A stretch of 64,000 bases of DNA, taken from Dimorphilus gyrociliatus. Lineage: Eukaryota; Annelida; Polychaeta; Dinophilidae. The notes beneath the pieces are model-generated. The model was not told the origin of the DNA and ran no database searches. It saw only the letters and a program-made list of their open reading frames with translations. Shown here one piece after another: positions 1-10,600 of this stretch. A program made the position numbers and the translations under genes. The stretch covers positions 62,001 to 126,000 of the forward strand of contig CAJFCJ010000044.1 of the NCBI GenBank assembly GCA_904063045.1, read 5' to 3'. Within the stretch, counting starts at the first letter, position 1. Each line of letters opens with the position of its first letter.

Positions 1-100
1 TTCATCACATTTATATTAATATTTTTGAATAAGAAATATTGAAATAATGTGCAAAACATCTTTTTAATTGTTATTATTTTTTTCTGCCAATAATTTTGGT

Positions 101-146
101 TCAAATTTGATTAAAATCGGTCAAGTAGTTGCTGAGATATGCATTA
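101..146 (+). repeat. Dispersed repeat motif, copy 1
   Basis: This stretch, containing the core AGTAGTTGCTGAGATATGC, recurs almost unchanged at 5626-5670. Both copies lie outside, but close to, the ~180-bp repeat units described below, so they probably belong to the same larger repeat family. Similar motifs are common in decayed transposons of invertebrates; I cannot name the family. Confidence 0.6.
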
Positions 147-196
147 TAAGAAACATTATATATAAACTCGGTTAAAAGTCTATATAAACAATAATA

Positions 197-403
197 GGGA
201 CCGGTCGAAAACGGCCATAAATGAAATATTTGAAAGTTAGATTTCAGCCTGGGAAATGGTTAGGAGGAATAAGATAACTGTTGATATGTTCTTAGGAGGG
301 TCCCATCTAAGGGTTAGGGGTATTCAAAAAGGTTAGGCAAAAACAAGGGCTGGGTTAGGGTTAGGGTAAAACCATACATTTATGGCTGTTTTCTACCACA
401 TCC
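197..403. mobile_element. 207-bp MULE-type MITE containing telomere-like GGGTTAGGG
   Basis: The element is bounded by imperfect inverted repeats of about 27 bp. Their inner 17 bp (207-223 and 377-393) differ at one base and share the core GAAAACGGCC with the ends of the MULE at 690. It is flanked by a perfect 9-bp direct repeat, ACAATAATA, at 188-196 and 404-412, the target-duplication length expected of MULE transposases. There is no coding capacity. The interior carries several TTAGGG-type repeats (about 310-365). I infer a non-autonomous element mobilised by a MULE. Related sequence occurs elsewhere in the window. Confidence 0.8.
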
Positions 404-429
404 ACAATAATATTCAATATCCAAAAAAA

Positions 430-560
430 CTAAATTTGTTAATATTAAAGTTAGAGCTCTGAAATTTTGTACAGATACTAATATTGATACACCGATTACA
501 AATCTTTTTACAGAATTCAATTATCTTTTATAGTTTGGGAGCTACATTGCGTTAAAGTTT
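430..560 (+). repeat. ~180-bp repeat, diverged single unit
   Basis: This is one degenerate unit of the repeat arrayed at 3340-3860 and 5740-6080. Shared landmarks are a 'gctctgaaatttgg' block, an 'acagaattcaattatcttt' block and a terminal 'ttatgg' block. The MULE at 690-3324 sits between this unit and the next array, consistent with insertion into a pre-existing repeat field. Confidence 0.6.
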
Positions 561-689
561 ATAATACAAGACTTTTAAAAAAAAAAAAATTGTCTGTTGC
601 TTTTTAATTATTTTATTCAATTACTTTACTTTAAATCCCATTAATTTCTGCCAAAAGACATAAGTTACTTTTGAACAGTACATTGTCAG

Positions 690-3324
690 AGGGATTGGGA
701 GAAAACGGCCTTGGGAGAAAATGACCTACTTTTGGGAGATAAATATATTAACCTGTGATTATTACAAACATTACATATCTTCTACATTTACCAGTTTTCT
801 CTGATATTACATAATATGAGCAGCCATGACACAGGAAGTTATTAGTATTTCCTGTTTATTTAATTAAGGAGGATAATAGAAAAATTGAAAGATTATCTTT
901 GTGTCATTTTATTGAAGGTAATGTTTCTTTATGTGAATCATTAATAATTGGTATTAAAGGTCATTAAAGTTTTTCTTTCTTTATCAAAATTTCAAAAATA
1001 TTTCTTTCCATAACTTTTACTTCAACTTTCTAATCTTTAATACTTATTATTAGAAGATAACCAACATGCCATTGATTTGTTCAAACTGTGAAGGAAGATT
1101 TTTTGGAAGACAAAAAAGATTAAAATGTACAAATTGTAAAAATTTTCTCCATCAGAAATGTTTAAAAGGTAAACTTTCATTCATTCATGTTACATTTTCA
1201 AGTGAATATTTTTTTTCCTATTTTTAGGTGCTGATAATATATGTAAAGCTTGTAAAACTTCTGAACAAAAAACATCAATTGTTGAGAAATGTCAATGTTG
1301 CAATAAAATACTTTTGGGTAATCATTTGACTTTTTTTTATCTTTTTGTGATAATTATTTTTCAGATATCAAAGAGGGAAAATGTACAAATTGTGCAATCA
1401 TCTCTCAGAGAAAATGCTTTGTTCAGCTAAAGAGAATTCCTCAAATTTCCAAAAATACAATTTTTGACAGAGCAGCATCTGACATTGAAAGAGAAAATAT
1501 CAGTGAAATCATTGACATTGATATTGAAAGTGAAGAAATAGACACTGATAATAACAATGCAAATTCTAGTCATATTGAAGACTGCAGAAGTCATGCAAAT
1601 AATATTGAAGAGGATTCTTTTGAAATAAATGACAGCATCATTCCAACAGAATCAGAGAAGACATTTGAACTTATTATTGGAGGCAGTCAAAAAGGAAATG
1701 ATATTTTACTTCATGATGGCTTTGCTTTCAATAAAAAGGTGAAGAGTGTTAGTATAATAGTGTGGAGATGTTCAGTTAGAAATAAGAAAGTTCAGTGTCC
1801 AGTAATAATTAAACAGAAAGGAAATATTTTCATTTCTGATGAAAAGCCTCATGTTCATGAAAAAAGAAAAAGTTTAGTCTCAAATATTAAAGCTAAGAAA
1901 AGTTTGAGAGATATCTGTGAAACTGATAACAAGTCATCAGGGAGAGTTATTGCAGAGATTGTTCTGCTAAAACATGTTGAAGAAGCAAATAGTTTGCCAA
2001 ACATAGAAAACATTAGAAGAATGGCAAATTTCAACAGACAAAAGAAAAGACTTATAATTTTTGCTTCTAATCATCAACTAGCACTTTTAGGCAAAAGCAA
2101 GATATGTTGCATGGATGGAACATTTAAAATTGTTAAACCACCATTCATCCAACTTTTTTCTTTGCATTCATTTTTAAAATATGAAGGAGAAATGAAACAA
2201 GTGCCTTTAGCATTTGTATTAATGACATCAAAGAAAGAGAAAGCATATAAGATTGTATTTAAGGTACACCTTTTTTAAATAAAAAACTTCATAAAACTTT
2301 AAAATATTTTTCAACAGGAAATTCAAAGTCTAATGAATGGATGGACACCAAAGAAATTTGTTGTTGATTTTGAAATGGGATTGTGGACAGCTCTAGATGC
2401 TATATTCCCTCAAGTTTTCATTCAAGGGTGTGTTTTTCATTGGACACAAGCAGTTTTTCATCAAATTAAAGTAGTATTAGTAGAATTGTTAAAAAAGATA
2501 TTTTCTGTACAAATTTCTGATTTAGATGCTTGGGTATTCTTTGGACTATAATGACAATATGCCAAATAGGAAACTACTAACACATTTATTGGCCTTACCC
2601 TTTCTTCCTTTTGATGTTATTCCTCATACATTCTCGATGTTGAGAAATGAAGCAATAGAGAAAAATGTGTATTTGGATTTATATAATTGGAAAAAAATAA
2701 ATAAGAAATAAATGAAAAAAATTGGATAATAAGCTCAACTTGGAAACCAGAAAATTGGTCTACTTTTGGTTTGGCTATTTGTACAAATAATGATGTGGAG
2801 GGATGGCATAGAAGAATGGATGAAAAGACAGCTTCTAAGGGCTCTTTTTATAAATTAATAGATACCCTGAAACAGCTCTAGTTCCAGTTGTACAAAAGTT
2901 GATGTCTGAGAGGAAAATGAAAAAGTATCAAAAGAAGAGCTTCTTAATAGTTCAGAACAAAATATTCAATATCTGGAAGGAATATAAACTAGGAGAGATA
3001 ACAGCATTACAGCTTTTGGAAAAATCTGCAACCACTTATACTCATTAGTAACTTTTCTATTTTTAGTTGTTTTATCTTATGTTATGTACAAAGATGAAGG
3101 TAGAATATTTTTTAGACATTCAGTAAACTTCTTTTTATGCAACATTATTTAAAGAAAATACATACTTGGATTGAAAATTAGGCTTACATTTTATATTTAC
3201 TTAAAAAGAGTACCTAGGCCATTTTCTCCCAAACTTGGGCCGTTTTCTCCTAAGGTCGTTTTCTCCCAAGCCTGGGCCGTTTTCTCCCAGGCCGTTTTCT
3301 CCTAAGGTTGTTTTCTCCCATACT
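690..3324 (+). mobile_element. MULE (Mutator-like) DNA transposon 1, with 9-bp TSD
   Basis: Perfect 9-bp target-site duplication CATTGTCAG at 681-689 and 3325-3333. The ends are inverted arrays of a short unit, GGGAGAAAACGGCC and variants: about two or three copies on the left (698-740) and about five on the right (3218-3320). The interior encodes a spliced PHD-finger plus FLYWCH-like plus MULE transposase. The short tandem units inside the terminal repeats are unusual and may be transposase-binding sites. The clean duplication implies fairly recent insertion, although the transposase looks damaged near 2712. Confidence 0.88.
1066..2881 (+). pseudogene. MULE transposase with N-terminal PHD-like finger (element 1)
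   Basis: Exons by eye: 1066-1168, 1228-1317, 1365-2263, 2318-~2480, then ~2526 onward. The start ATG at 1066 opens a C4HC3-like zinc finger (pairs CSNC, CTNC, H-x2-C, then CKAC), split by two introns. An acidic Ser/Glu-rich linker follows, then a FLYWCH-like segment (WRCS...C...H.H) and the DDE core: CMDGTFK (first Asp), FVVDFE (second Asp, 2351-2368), CVFHW, and NNDVEGWH (Glu) near 2791. The frame is lost around 2709-2735, where stops separate the last catalytic segment, and it ends with TAG at 2879-2881. The MULE family moves DNA by cut-and-paste. This copy is probably no longer functional, though the break could be an unrecognised intron. Confidence 0.75.
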
Positions 3325-3339
3325 CATTGTCAGCCTATA

Positions 3340-3860
3340 ATCATATTTTCGTCACAAAATTTTAACTTTGTTATTAATTAAGTTACAGCTTTGAAATTTG
3401 GTACATAGACTAATAATATTATGCCGATTTCAAATCCGTTTACAGAACTCAATTATCTTTTACAGTTCAAAAGATATGGCACCGTTAATTTCTTTGTACT
3501 TATTCTTTATATGAGCCTATATGAAATATTCGTCAGGGTTAAACTAACTCTGTTATTAATAATCATAAAGCTTTCAAAGTTTGCACATAGACTAATATTA
3601 ATGCTCCGATCCTAAATCCTTTTACAGAATTCCATTAACTTGTATGGTTCAAAAGTTATGGCGCCGTTAAATTCTGTTGCTATTTCTTCACCATAGGTCT
3701 ACATAAAATGTTCGTTAAAAGTTAGTTAATATGTACAATAGAGCTTTGAAATTCAGTTCATAAAGTAATATTGGTATGCCGATTTCAAATCCGTTTACAG
3801 AATTCAATTATCTCTTTTGGTTCAAAAGTTATGCCAACTTTTACAGTTTGCCATTATAAA
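3340..3860 (+). repeat. Tandem array of a ~180-bp repeat, three units
   Basis: Three head-to-tail units (about 3340-3500, 3500-3690, 3690-3860) share the order: 'ttcgt' segment, 'agctttgaaattt', 'catagactaat', 'atgccgatttcaaatcc', 'acagaattcaattatct', 'ttcaaaagttatggc'. Divergence between units is substantial. No open coding frame of interest. Further units occur at 430-560 and 5740-6080. Confidence 0.75.
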
Positions 3861-4100
3861 TATTTTTATTGTTATGATGTAGTTGTATTAAAAAGCTAAT
3901 TGTTAAAAATCTCTGTTTGTATATGTATTTTTTTGGTGAATTTTATTTCCTATATTGGAGTTTCAGTGTCTTTTCTAATAATTACATGATTCTTTTTTAA
4001 ATCCTACAGTGTAAAATGGATAATACATTCACAGATGTGAGTTTAAAATTTATCTTAATCTTTTGAATAAGTTTTAAAACATTTTCCTTACTTTACAGAT

Positions 4101-5429
4101 TTCTATAGGTGGGTCAACCCCACTGAGAGAGAAGTGTATGAAAAACTTGTCATTCAATATTCAAGAGCCAACTTAATTCATCAACTCAAATATATTTTCA
4201 AGGTGCTTAAAAACAGTATTAGCAATGACTATTGTAAAACTTTTAGACCAAGATTGTACAAATAATTTCTAAACGTGCAATTAGTTGGAGATGAAAAAGT
4301 AACTGATGATAAGGAGATGTTTGATGAATTTGAAGAAATGGTACAAAATTTTGAACAAAAGTTTAAAAATTCCATTAAAAAGAGGTATAAAAAAAGAATT
4401 GACTTAAAAGATTACTTCTTTCTTGAGCCTCTATTAAAATCATGTGAAAGTTGGTGTGAAGTAAATAAAATACTAATGTTTTTAAAAGGAAAAATTTTTG
4501 GAAATGAATCCTGTATAGAAGTTGAGTACTTATTCAGAAATATACAAGAAATATATCATAAACAACCAGAAGAACCACAGCAAGAATTAGAACAACCAGA
4601 GGAAGTTCAAGAAGAAGAAGAAGAAGAAAGAGAACAACTTGATGAACAACATGAAAAAGAATCAGAACAACCAGAGGAACAACAGCAACAGCAAGAATCA
4701 GAACAAGAGGAAGAACCAGAAGAACAATTAGAACCAGAAGAGGAAGAAGAGCAAGAAGTCTTATATTTTGAAAATCAACAAGATGAGCTAGGGGAAGAAA
4801 TGGAGGTTGAGGAAGATGATATTGATCAAGCTGAATCAGAAAAAATTAACACTAGCAATGAAATTTATGTTAAGCTTAAAGATCACAATGAAGAGTTATT
4901 CTTTCTGAGAAATTGCTGCTATCTGACTAAAATAAATTACAGAATGATAAATGAAGAAAACCAAAAAGAAGAGAAAAATTTTTTAAAATATCTCATTCCA
5001 ACAATAAGGCAGAATTGTCAAATTATTTTTATCACAAACTACTTTTTCAATCTAACTAAGACAGAATTTAATAATATTCTGAAAAATCTTGACATAGAAA
5101 ATGTTCAATTTGTTGTAATTAGAAAAATATGCTTCAAAAGAATTGAAAATGTTTTATGTGATTGGGGGATTAAAAACAAAGTAATAGTATTCCTTTGTAA
5201 AAAATAACCCAAAAATGGTGGATTAATTCCATGTAATTTTCTTAAGAAAATTGAAAACAATTCCAATAAAGTTTTCTTACCAAAGAACTTTCTACCACCA
5301 AGAGTTGAAAGTACATTTAGGATTGCAAAAATTCAGTTTATAGACTTCATATTCAAAGATTATAAAAAAGAACAAACTTGTCTATTGAAACTTATGAAAC
5401 AATTTTTGAAACAATTATATAGACAATAA
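4101..5429 (+). pseudogene. Unrecognised acidic ORF, one frame with two in-frame TAA codons
   Basis: One reading frame stays open from about 4101 to TAA at 5427-5429 (about 440 codons), apart from TAA at 4260-4262 and TAA at 5205-5207. The three segments look equally coding: an N-terminal part (RWVNPTEREVYEKL), a central part with a long Glu/Gln-rich tract (about 4565-4775), and a C-terminal part (IPCNFLKKI...FLPKNFLPP) after the second stop. A possible upstream exon with ATG at 4015 has no clean splice phase to 4099. I recognise no family. The repeat arrays on both sides suggest it belongs to a mobile or composite element. Two nonsense mutations is the simplest reading. Confidence 0.5.
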
Positions 5430-6535
5430 CTCTATCATTTTTTTCCATTTAATATGTTTTTAATTCTAGATTATAGAGATTTATTTGTTTTTCATTTTTA
5501 TATACCTTTTTCTTTTTAAATAAAACAACTTTTTAAAACAAATATTAATACTTTTCTTTCAATTAACTTTTACAATTTCAATTCATTGTAATTTAATATG
5601 GTCTCATTTTGTCATTAATTTTACTTCAAATTTCTTCAAAATCGGCCCAGTAGTTGCTGAGATATGCATTCTTTTGAACATTTGTACTTTAACACTATTA
5701 CAGGCTAATATAAATAAAAAAATATTCGTCATAAAAAAATACTAACTTTCTTATTATTTAAGCTACAGATTTGAAATTTGGCACATAGACTAAGTTTGGT
5801 ATGCCGATTCCAAATCTTTTTACAGAATTCAATTATCTTTTATTGTTCCAGAGTTATGGAGTCGTCAACTTTTCTTGCTACATAGTATATATAAGCCTAT
5901 GTGCAATATTTGTTAGGGCTAAACTATCTTTCTTAATATTCAGAATAGAGCTCTGAAATGATTTGGCTATAGTAATTTGGGTATGCCGATTTCAAATCTG
6001 CAAACAAAATTCAATTATCTTTTACAGTTCCAGAGTTATGGCACTGTCAACATTCGTTGCTATTGTATCATTCTGATGGATTTGCAGACTTCCCACAGAA
6101 CTTTTATCAATGTTTATCCTTATCTCTTTTGACAAGTTTGTAGAAAGTTCTCATAAACAAGTTAGTTAGGTTACTAGTTTTTTTCAAATTTGATTTTCCC
6201 ACATGTGTTGGTATGATCTTATCTTAGCTATAACTGATTAATTTGTAGTGTGTTCCCACATAGTTTTCCATATGTCTTATATATATTTTAAAGATATTTT
6301 GACACAATTCATTTGTGGTTTGAAGATTAAGGAGTCAACACCACATTCAAAGCAGCCAGTTAAAGTTACAACTTCTATAACTACTTTCCAAACATGCATT
6401 CTTCAATAATCAATTAGTATGTATATATTTTGTATTCATTACAAGTAGTACTTTAAATATGATATATAATGATTTAAACCTGAAGAAGAAAATTCTCTAT
6501 TGGAAATCTTCAACCTCTCTGTAGGTATAGTTAGT
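5430..6535. other. Non-coding, with repeat units
   Basis: 5626-5670 is the second copy of the motif seen at 101-146. 5740-6080 holds two more ~180-bp repeat units (listed separately). 6080-6535 has no recognisable gene or repeat beyond AT-rich sequence leading into the ribozyme-bearing element. Confidence 0.5.
5740..6080 (+). repeat. ~180-bp repeat, two tandem units
   Basis: Two further units of the array at 3340-3860, with the same ordered blocks ('cacatagactaa', 'tatgccgat', 'acagaattcaattatct', 'agttatgg'). Together with the upstream array they bracket the acidic ORF at 4101-5429. Confidence 0.7.
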
Positions 6536-6594
6536 AGACCCTGATGAGTCCTTGGTATTCAATATAGAGAGGAGGACGAAACTGTGGTAGGTCT
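6536..6594 (+). ncRNA. Hammerhead ribozyme, type I-like, minimal stem III
   Basis: All conserved core parts are present in order: stem I 5' strand AGACC (6536-6540), CTGATGA (6541-6547), stem II GTCC (6548-6551) pairing with GGAC (6574-6577), GAAA (6578-6581), a very short stem III/loop (6582-6587), cleavage triplet GTA (6587-6589), and stem I 3' strand GGTCT (6590-6594), complementary to AGACC. Predicted self-cleavage is after A6589. The two-base-pair-scale stem III resembles the minimal hammerheads described in animal retroelements. Confidence 0.85.
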
Positions 6595-6767
6595 TGTAGG
6601 TAGGAAAAATATTTTGAAAAAATCTTTTCTTTTGGAAATTGTTTTAAACGTCAATTTTTGTGTATTTTTTCTTTGACTGCTTCCCAAATTCCATTGGGAC
6701 TCTTGAAATGTGAGAATTCTGTTTCTCTTTTTTGATTTAATCAAAAAAAACCTTTGCAAACCCCAAC
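6536..6767 (+). mobile_element. Hammerhead-bearing dispersed repeat, copy 1
   Basis: This sequence is repeated at 23256-23457 and 34851-35130. It begins with a hammerhead ribozyme (6536-6594). A conserved non-coding body follows, with landmarks GTAGGTAGGAA, 'ttggaaattgttttaaacgt', 'ctgcttccca' and 'gggactcttgaaatgtgag', ending in a T-rich stretch and 'tttgcaaac'. It has no ORF, so any movement relies on another element's enzymes. Small non-coding retroelements with hammerheads (retrozymes, some SINEs, ends of Penelope-type elements) are the known comparison; which it is remains open. Confidence 0.75.
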
Positions 6768-7500
6768 AACTAAAGAGAATGTGGGGTGAGAGGAACTAAT
6801 ACATAAGATTTAATCAATGACTAAAAAACAGAACTTTTTCCATAAGATTGACTTTTTTCATTTTAAAATTAAAATTTTTGACAATAGCTTTCAAAATTTT
6901 TTCATTTATTTTTAAAAGGATAAAGAGTCTTGAATATGTGACTGTGATGTAATTAACATTTTGATAGTTTGTTGTGTTGATAATGTCTTGCTGTTAAAAC
7001 CAAATGATGAAATTTTATGGTGTCAGTATACACTTATGGTGATTTAAGATTTCTGATGGAAGAGTTTGCATATTTTTGTATATTTTTGTATATTTTTGAT
7101 AGCTTTTGGTAGATTTTGGGGTTTTTTTTGTAAGAGACTAACAATTAGTAAGTTATAAAGCATTATGATTAAACTGTAAATATTCAACTCCCACCAATAT
7201 ATATGGACTGCCCAAAAACAGATCAAGTATTGAACATTCTATTTATCTAAATTTCTCCATGCACATTTGTCTAGCAGCACCAAGATACATATAGTATTTA
7301 ACACACACCAACTAGGCTAGAATTATTTTCCAATCCATTCATTAGCCAAAACCAACCTTACATCCTGGACTAACTAAATGAATGTTGGAAATGATTTTGT
7401 TTATACAATATAGTATAAACTCATCTCATACAATAACAGGAGTACACTCCTCCTAATAACAAACACCAAGCAAACACCACAACAAACAAAAAATTTAACA
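6768..7500. other. Non-coding stretch
   Basis: AT-rich with small direct repeats of 'tatatttttg' near 7070-7100. It includes the dispersed repeat at 7327-7390. No gene is supported. Confidence 0.5.
7327..7390 (+). repeat. Dispersed repeat, copy 1 of 2
   Basis: Sequence beginning 'ttccaatccattcattagcc' and ending 'ctaaatgaatgttgga' recurs at 34470-34529 with few differences. Both copies lie within 1 kb of a hammerhead-bearing repeat, on opposite sides of it, so the two families may be linked. Identity unknown. Confidence 0.6.
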
Positions 7501-7671
7501 ATGACAATATACAAGATTCTCTATTTTGGTTATATTTTACACCTTTCCAGTTGTAATATTGTTATTTCAGAGGAATGCGACATTACTGTTGATAAACGAA
7601 TCCTTATGTATCATACCACAGTTATCATTATTGGAATCAAAAAGAAAAGATGGTTGGTTAGGATAAAGTAA
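7501..7671 (+). pseudogene. Truncated duplicate of the PAN-protein first exon
   Basis: About 106 bp (7498-7603) is nearly identical to 43766-43871, covering the start ATG, the whole signal peptide (MTIYKILYFGYI...) and the first residues of the mature protein. Similarity ends abruptly at 7603. The frame then runs into unrelated sequence and stops at 7671, giving a 56-residue secreted-looking peptide. It is most simply a partial duplication of the gene at 43769. Near-identity implies recent copying. Confidence 0.75.
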
Positions 7672-10600
7672 AAATGCCAAAAGAGAAAAAAATAAATCTT
7701 AAAACTAATTCTCTTTGGACTATGTATAACTTTTATAAAATTTTTCTATTTTTTCATACATTTTTTAACTTTTTATTCAAAATTCAAGAAAGTCATTTAA
7801 ATATTTGCCATATAAAAAGATATCATTAGATTTTAATTCCAATGAGTCAAAGGTTAAATCTTGATAATTTAAATAATATAGATATCTCTTATTATCTTCC
7901 TGTAGAGAAAGAGAAGCATATTTAATATATTTATTTCCATTTGAAATAATAAAAAAAAGAATTGAAGATTAACCCTGAAATAGACATTTAAAGAATGAAA
8001 ATTGGGTTTATAGGCTAACTTTCTTGATTGGAAAAAAAAAATAATTTGTATTAATTGTTTTGACAATGAAAATATTTTGAAATATTTCTTCTGTTTGTAT
8101 ATTAAATATTCTTTTTTCATTTCTTTAAAATCGCAATCAAAATATAAATAGATGTTACTCGACCACCAATTCAATAATATAGTATAAACTAGGGAAAAAT
8201 GAAAGAAATAAGATATTTTACATTGAATTTTTCCCAAGATGAATGTTTGACAAAATATCCTCAAATTTTGGGATGAAATTATATAATCATCAATTCATCT
8301 TTTTCAATAAATGGGAGGACATTTTGTCCAGACATCCATAAAGAATATATCTAACAATTTGAATAAACATTGTCCCATCTTTTATTGATTAATTTTTTCC
8401 TATAAAAACATAAAAAAACAAAATTAAAATTTTGGCTTTTTATTCATTTAATCTTACAGATTACTTTCATCAATAACTTTTAAATTCCTTTTATAAATTT
8501 TCACTGAATTGATACATTGCTGAACTGCTGTGATTATTGACATAATTACATGAAATAAGATTACCATTAGAGTATAATATAAATCATCAAATTTGTAGCT
8601 GTTGCTCAAATTCAAAATGGTAGCTTAAAAAAGAGCAAAAACAATCATAAAGTAAGATAAATAGGAAGAAAAAAAAGAAGATAAAAACAAACTTGTTATT
8701 GATATAAAAATTGAAAATCTAATTTTTAAAATAATTTGAAAAAATGATTTGAAAATATTGAATTTTTGAAATTTTGTAGAAAGTATATTTTTTATAGATA
8801 GGAAAATAGTTAAGTAAAATATTATTGATATTAGACAGTTGATTGTAGTAAATGAATATAAATGTTGTGTATTGTCTCCAAAACAATAAGTTATGAATAA
8901 ACATAATACTGTTTTAGAATAATACTCCTGAAAAGAATTCCAAACTATTAGGTCTGTTAGCATTATTCTAATAATCCTACCTCAAATGTTAAAAATGGCA
9001 CAAGTGAAATTGCCATTGAAACCATAAAAGAAAGGATTGATATTAAAAAAAATGATTTTTTAAATTTAAAATATTTTTCAAAAATTGCAGAATGATAAAG
9101 AAAAATATATTTATAAACTGCAAATATTAAAATCATAAAATTTGAAAATATTAATGATGTATTGGCCAGAAAGCCAAAAGTTTGGCATTGATAGCCTGTT
9201 CTCCATTCATAATCACTATCCATATAATATCCATAGTATTTTAAATTGGCATTTCCAATTATTATCAAATAACAACACAAAATTATATTGGAAAATTGAA
9301 ATGTTTGATAAAAGATTTGTGAATAATTTGCATTGATAAAATGGGAACAAAATGCAAAAAAGTTTGTAATTAATCCAACACAAGCTACAAACCAGATTGC
9401 AAGACGTAGGAAGTGACCATTCAACAACCTTGAACAACTGTAAATTACTGTTGAATTTAGTGTACACTCTGTCATGTTGAATTTTAATTTTTCTACAACA
9501 CAGCACAAGTACAGTCTATCAGAATGTAATACTTTTAATGAAGTTAAATTAATTAAAAAGTCATGTGATAAATAAGCTGGAAGTTGAGTGTGGTTTAAAT
9601 ATAAATAAGCTAATTTTGATAATTTTGCTAAAGATTTCAAGTGAAATTGTTGAATTTGAGAATCAATAATTTTCAAAGTAATAAGATTGGTTAGAAAAGA
9701 AAAATGAATGTTATTAATACTCAATAATTCAGTTTTTGATATTTCTAAATATAATAAACTTTTTGAATATTTAAAAAATTGAATAGGAAAATTGATTAAT
9801 TGATTTTCACTTAAATCTAAATATTGTAAAATTTGATAAGACCACAGAGAACTTTTTGATAATTTTATGATCTTATTCTTCTTTAATATTAATGTTACTA
9901 AATTACTAGTTTTCCAATTGGGAATTTCATTCATTTCTCCATTTGTTAATGAAAGATAATTTAAAAAATCTTTCACTTTTAATTCAATATCAACATTTTT
10001 TAACATTAGATTTACAGATAGAGTTTTTATTGGATATTGAAATTTTAAAAATACTACTGAAGTAGTAGCTTTTTCCAATTTACAATCAATTTGTATGAAA
10101 TTATAACAATTACAAAATTTTGAACAATTATAATAGATATCATCCATGCAAAATTTTTCATCATCTCCAAATTTACAATCAACAATTCCATCACAAACTT
10201 GATCAAATAGCAAGAATACTGTCTCATTTTGGCAAATAAATGTTGACTGTGGCCTAAAACTATTGCAATTTTGCTCATCATCACCATAGTGACAGTGAAT
10301 GATATTGTCACAAACATTTTTAATTGATATACAATAATTTTTATCATAGCACTGATATTCACCAATTGAACACGTGGCATTATAACAATGATCAATTTCA
10401 TAGTATGGAAAATTTGCAGCAGTTAGAATTTGATTAAATGAATTATATTTTAATTTGCAGTATGTTTGACTGTTTGTTTTTGAAATATTTAAAGTTTCTA
10501 AAACTTCATTAAAAGCAAATTGTTTGTTGTAATTGAAGGTAAAATCTTCCTTTCTAAGTTTAAAAAAAAAGTAAGATTTATAATTTGACCTTGAAAAAAA

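Noticed and set aside
13-689. Chromosome end suggested by TTAGGG repeats
   Set aside because: The repeats lie inside a 207-bp element with a target duplication, and similar runs occur throughout the window.
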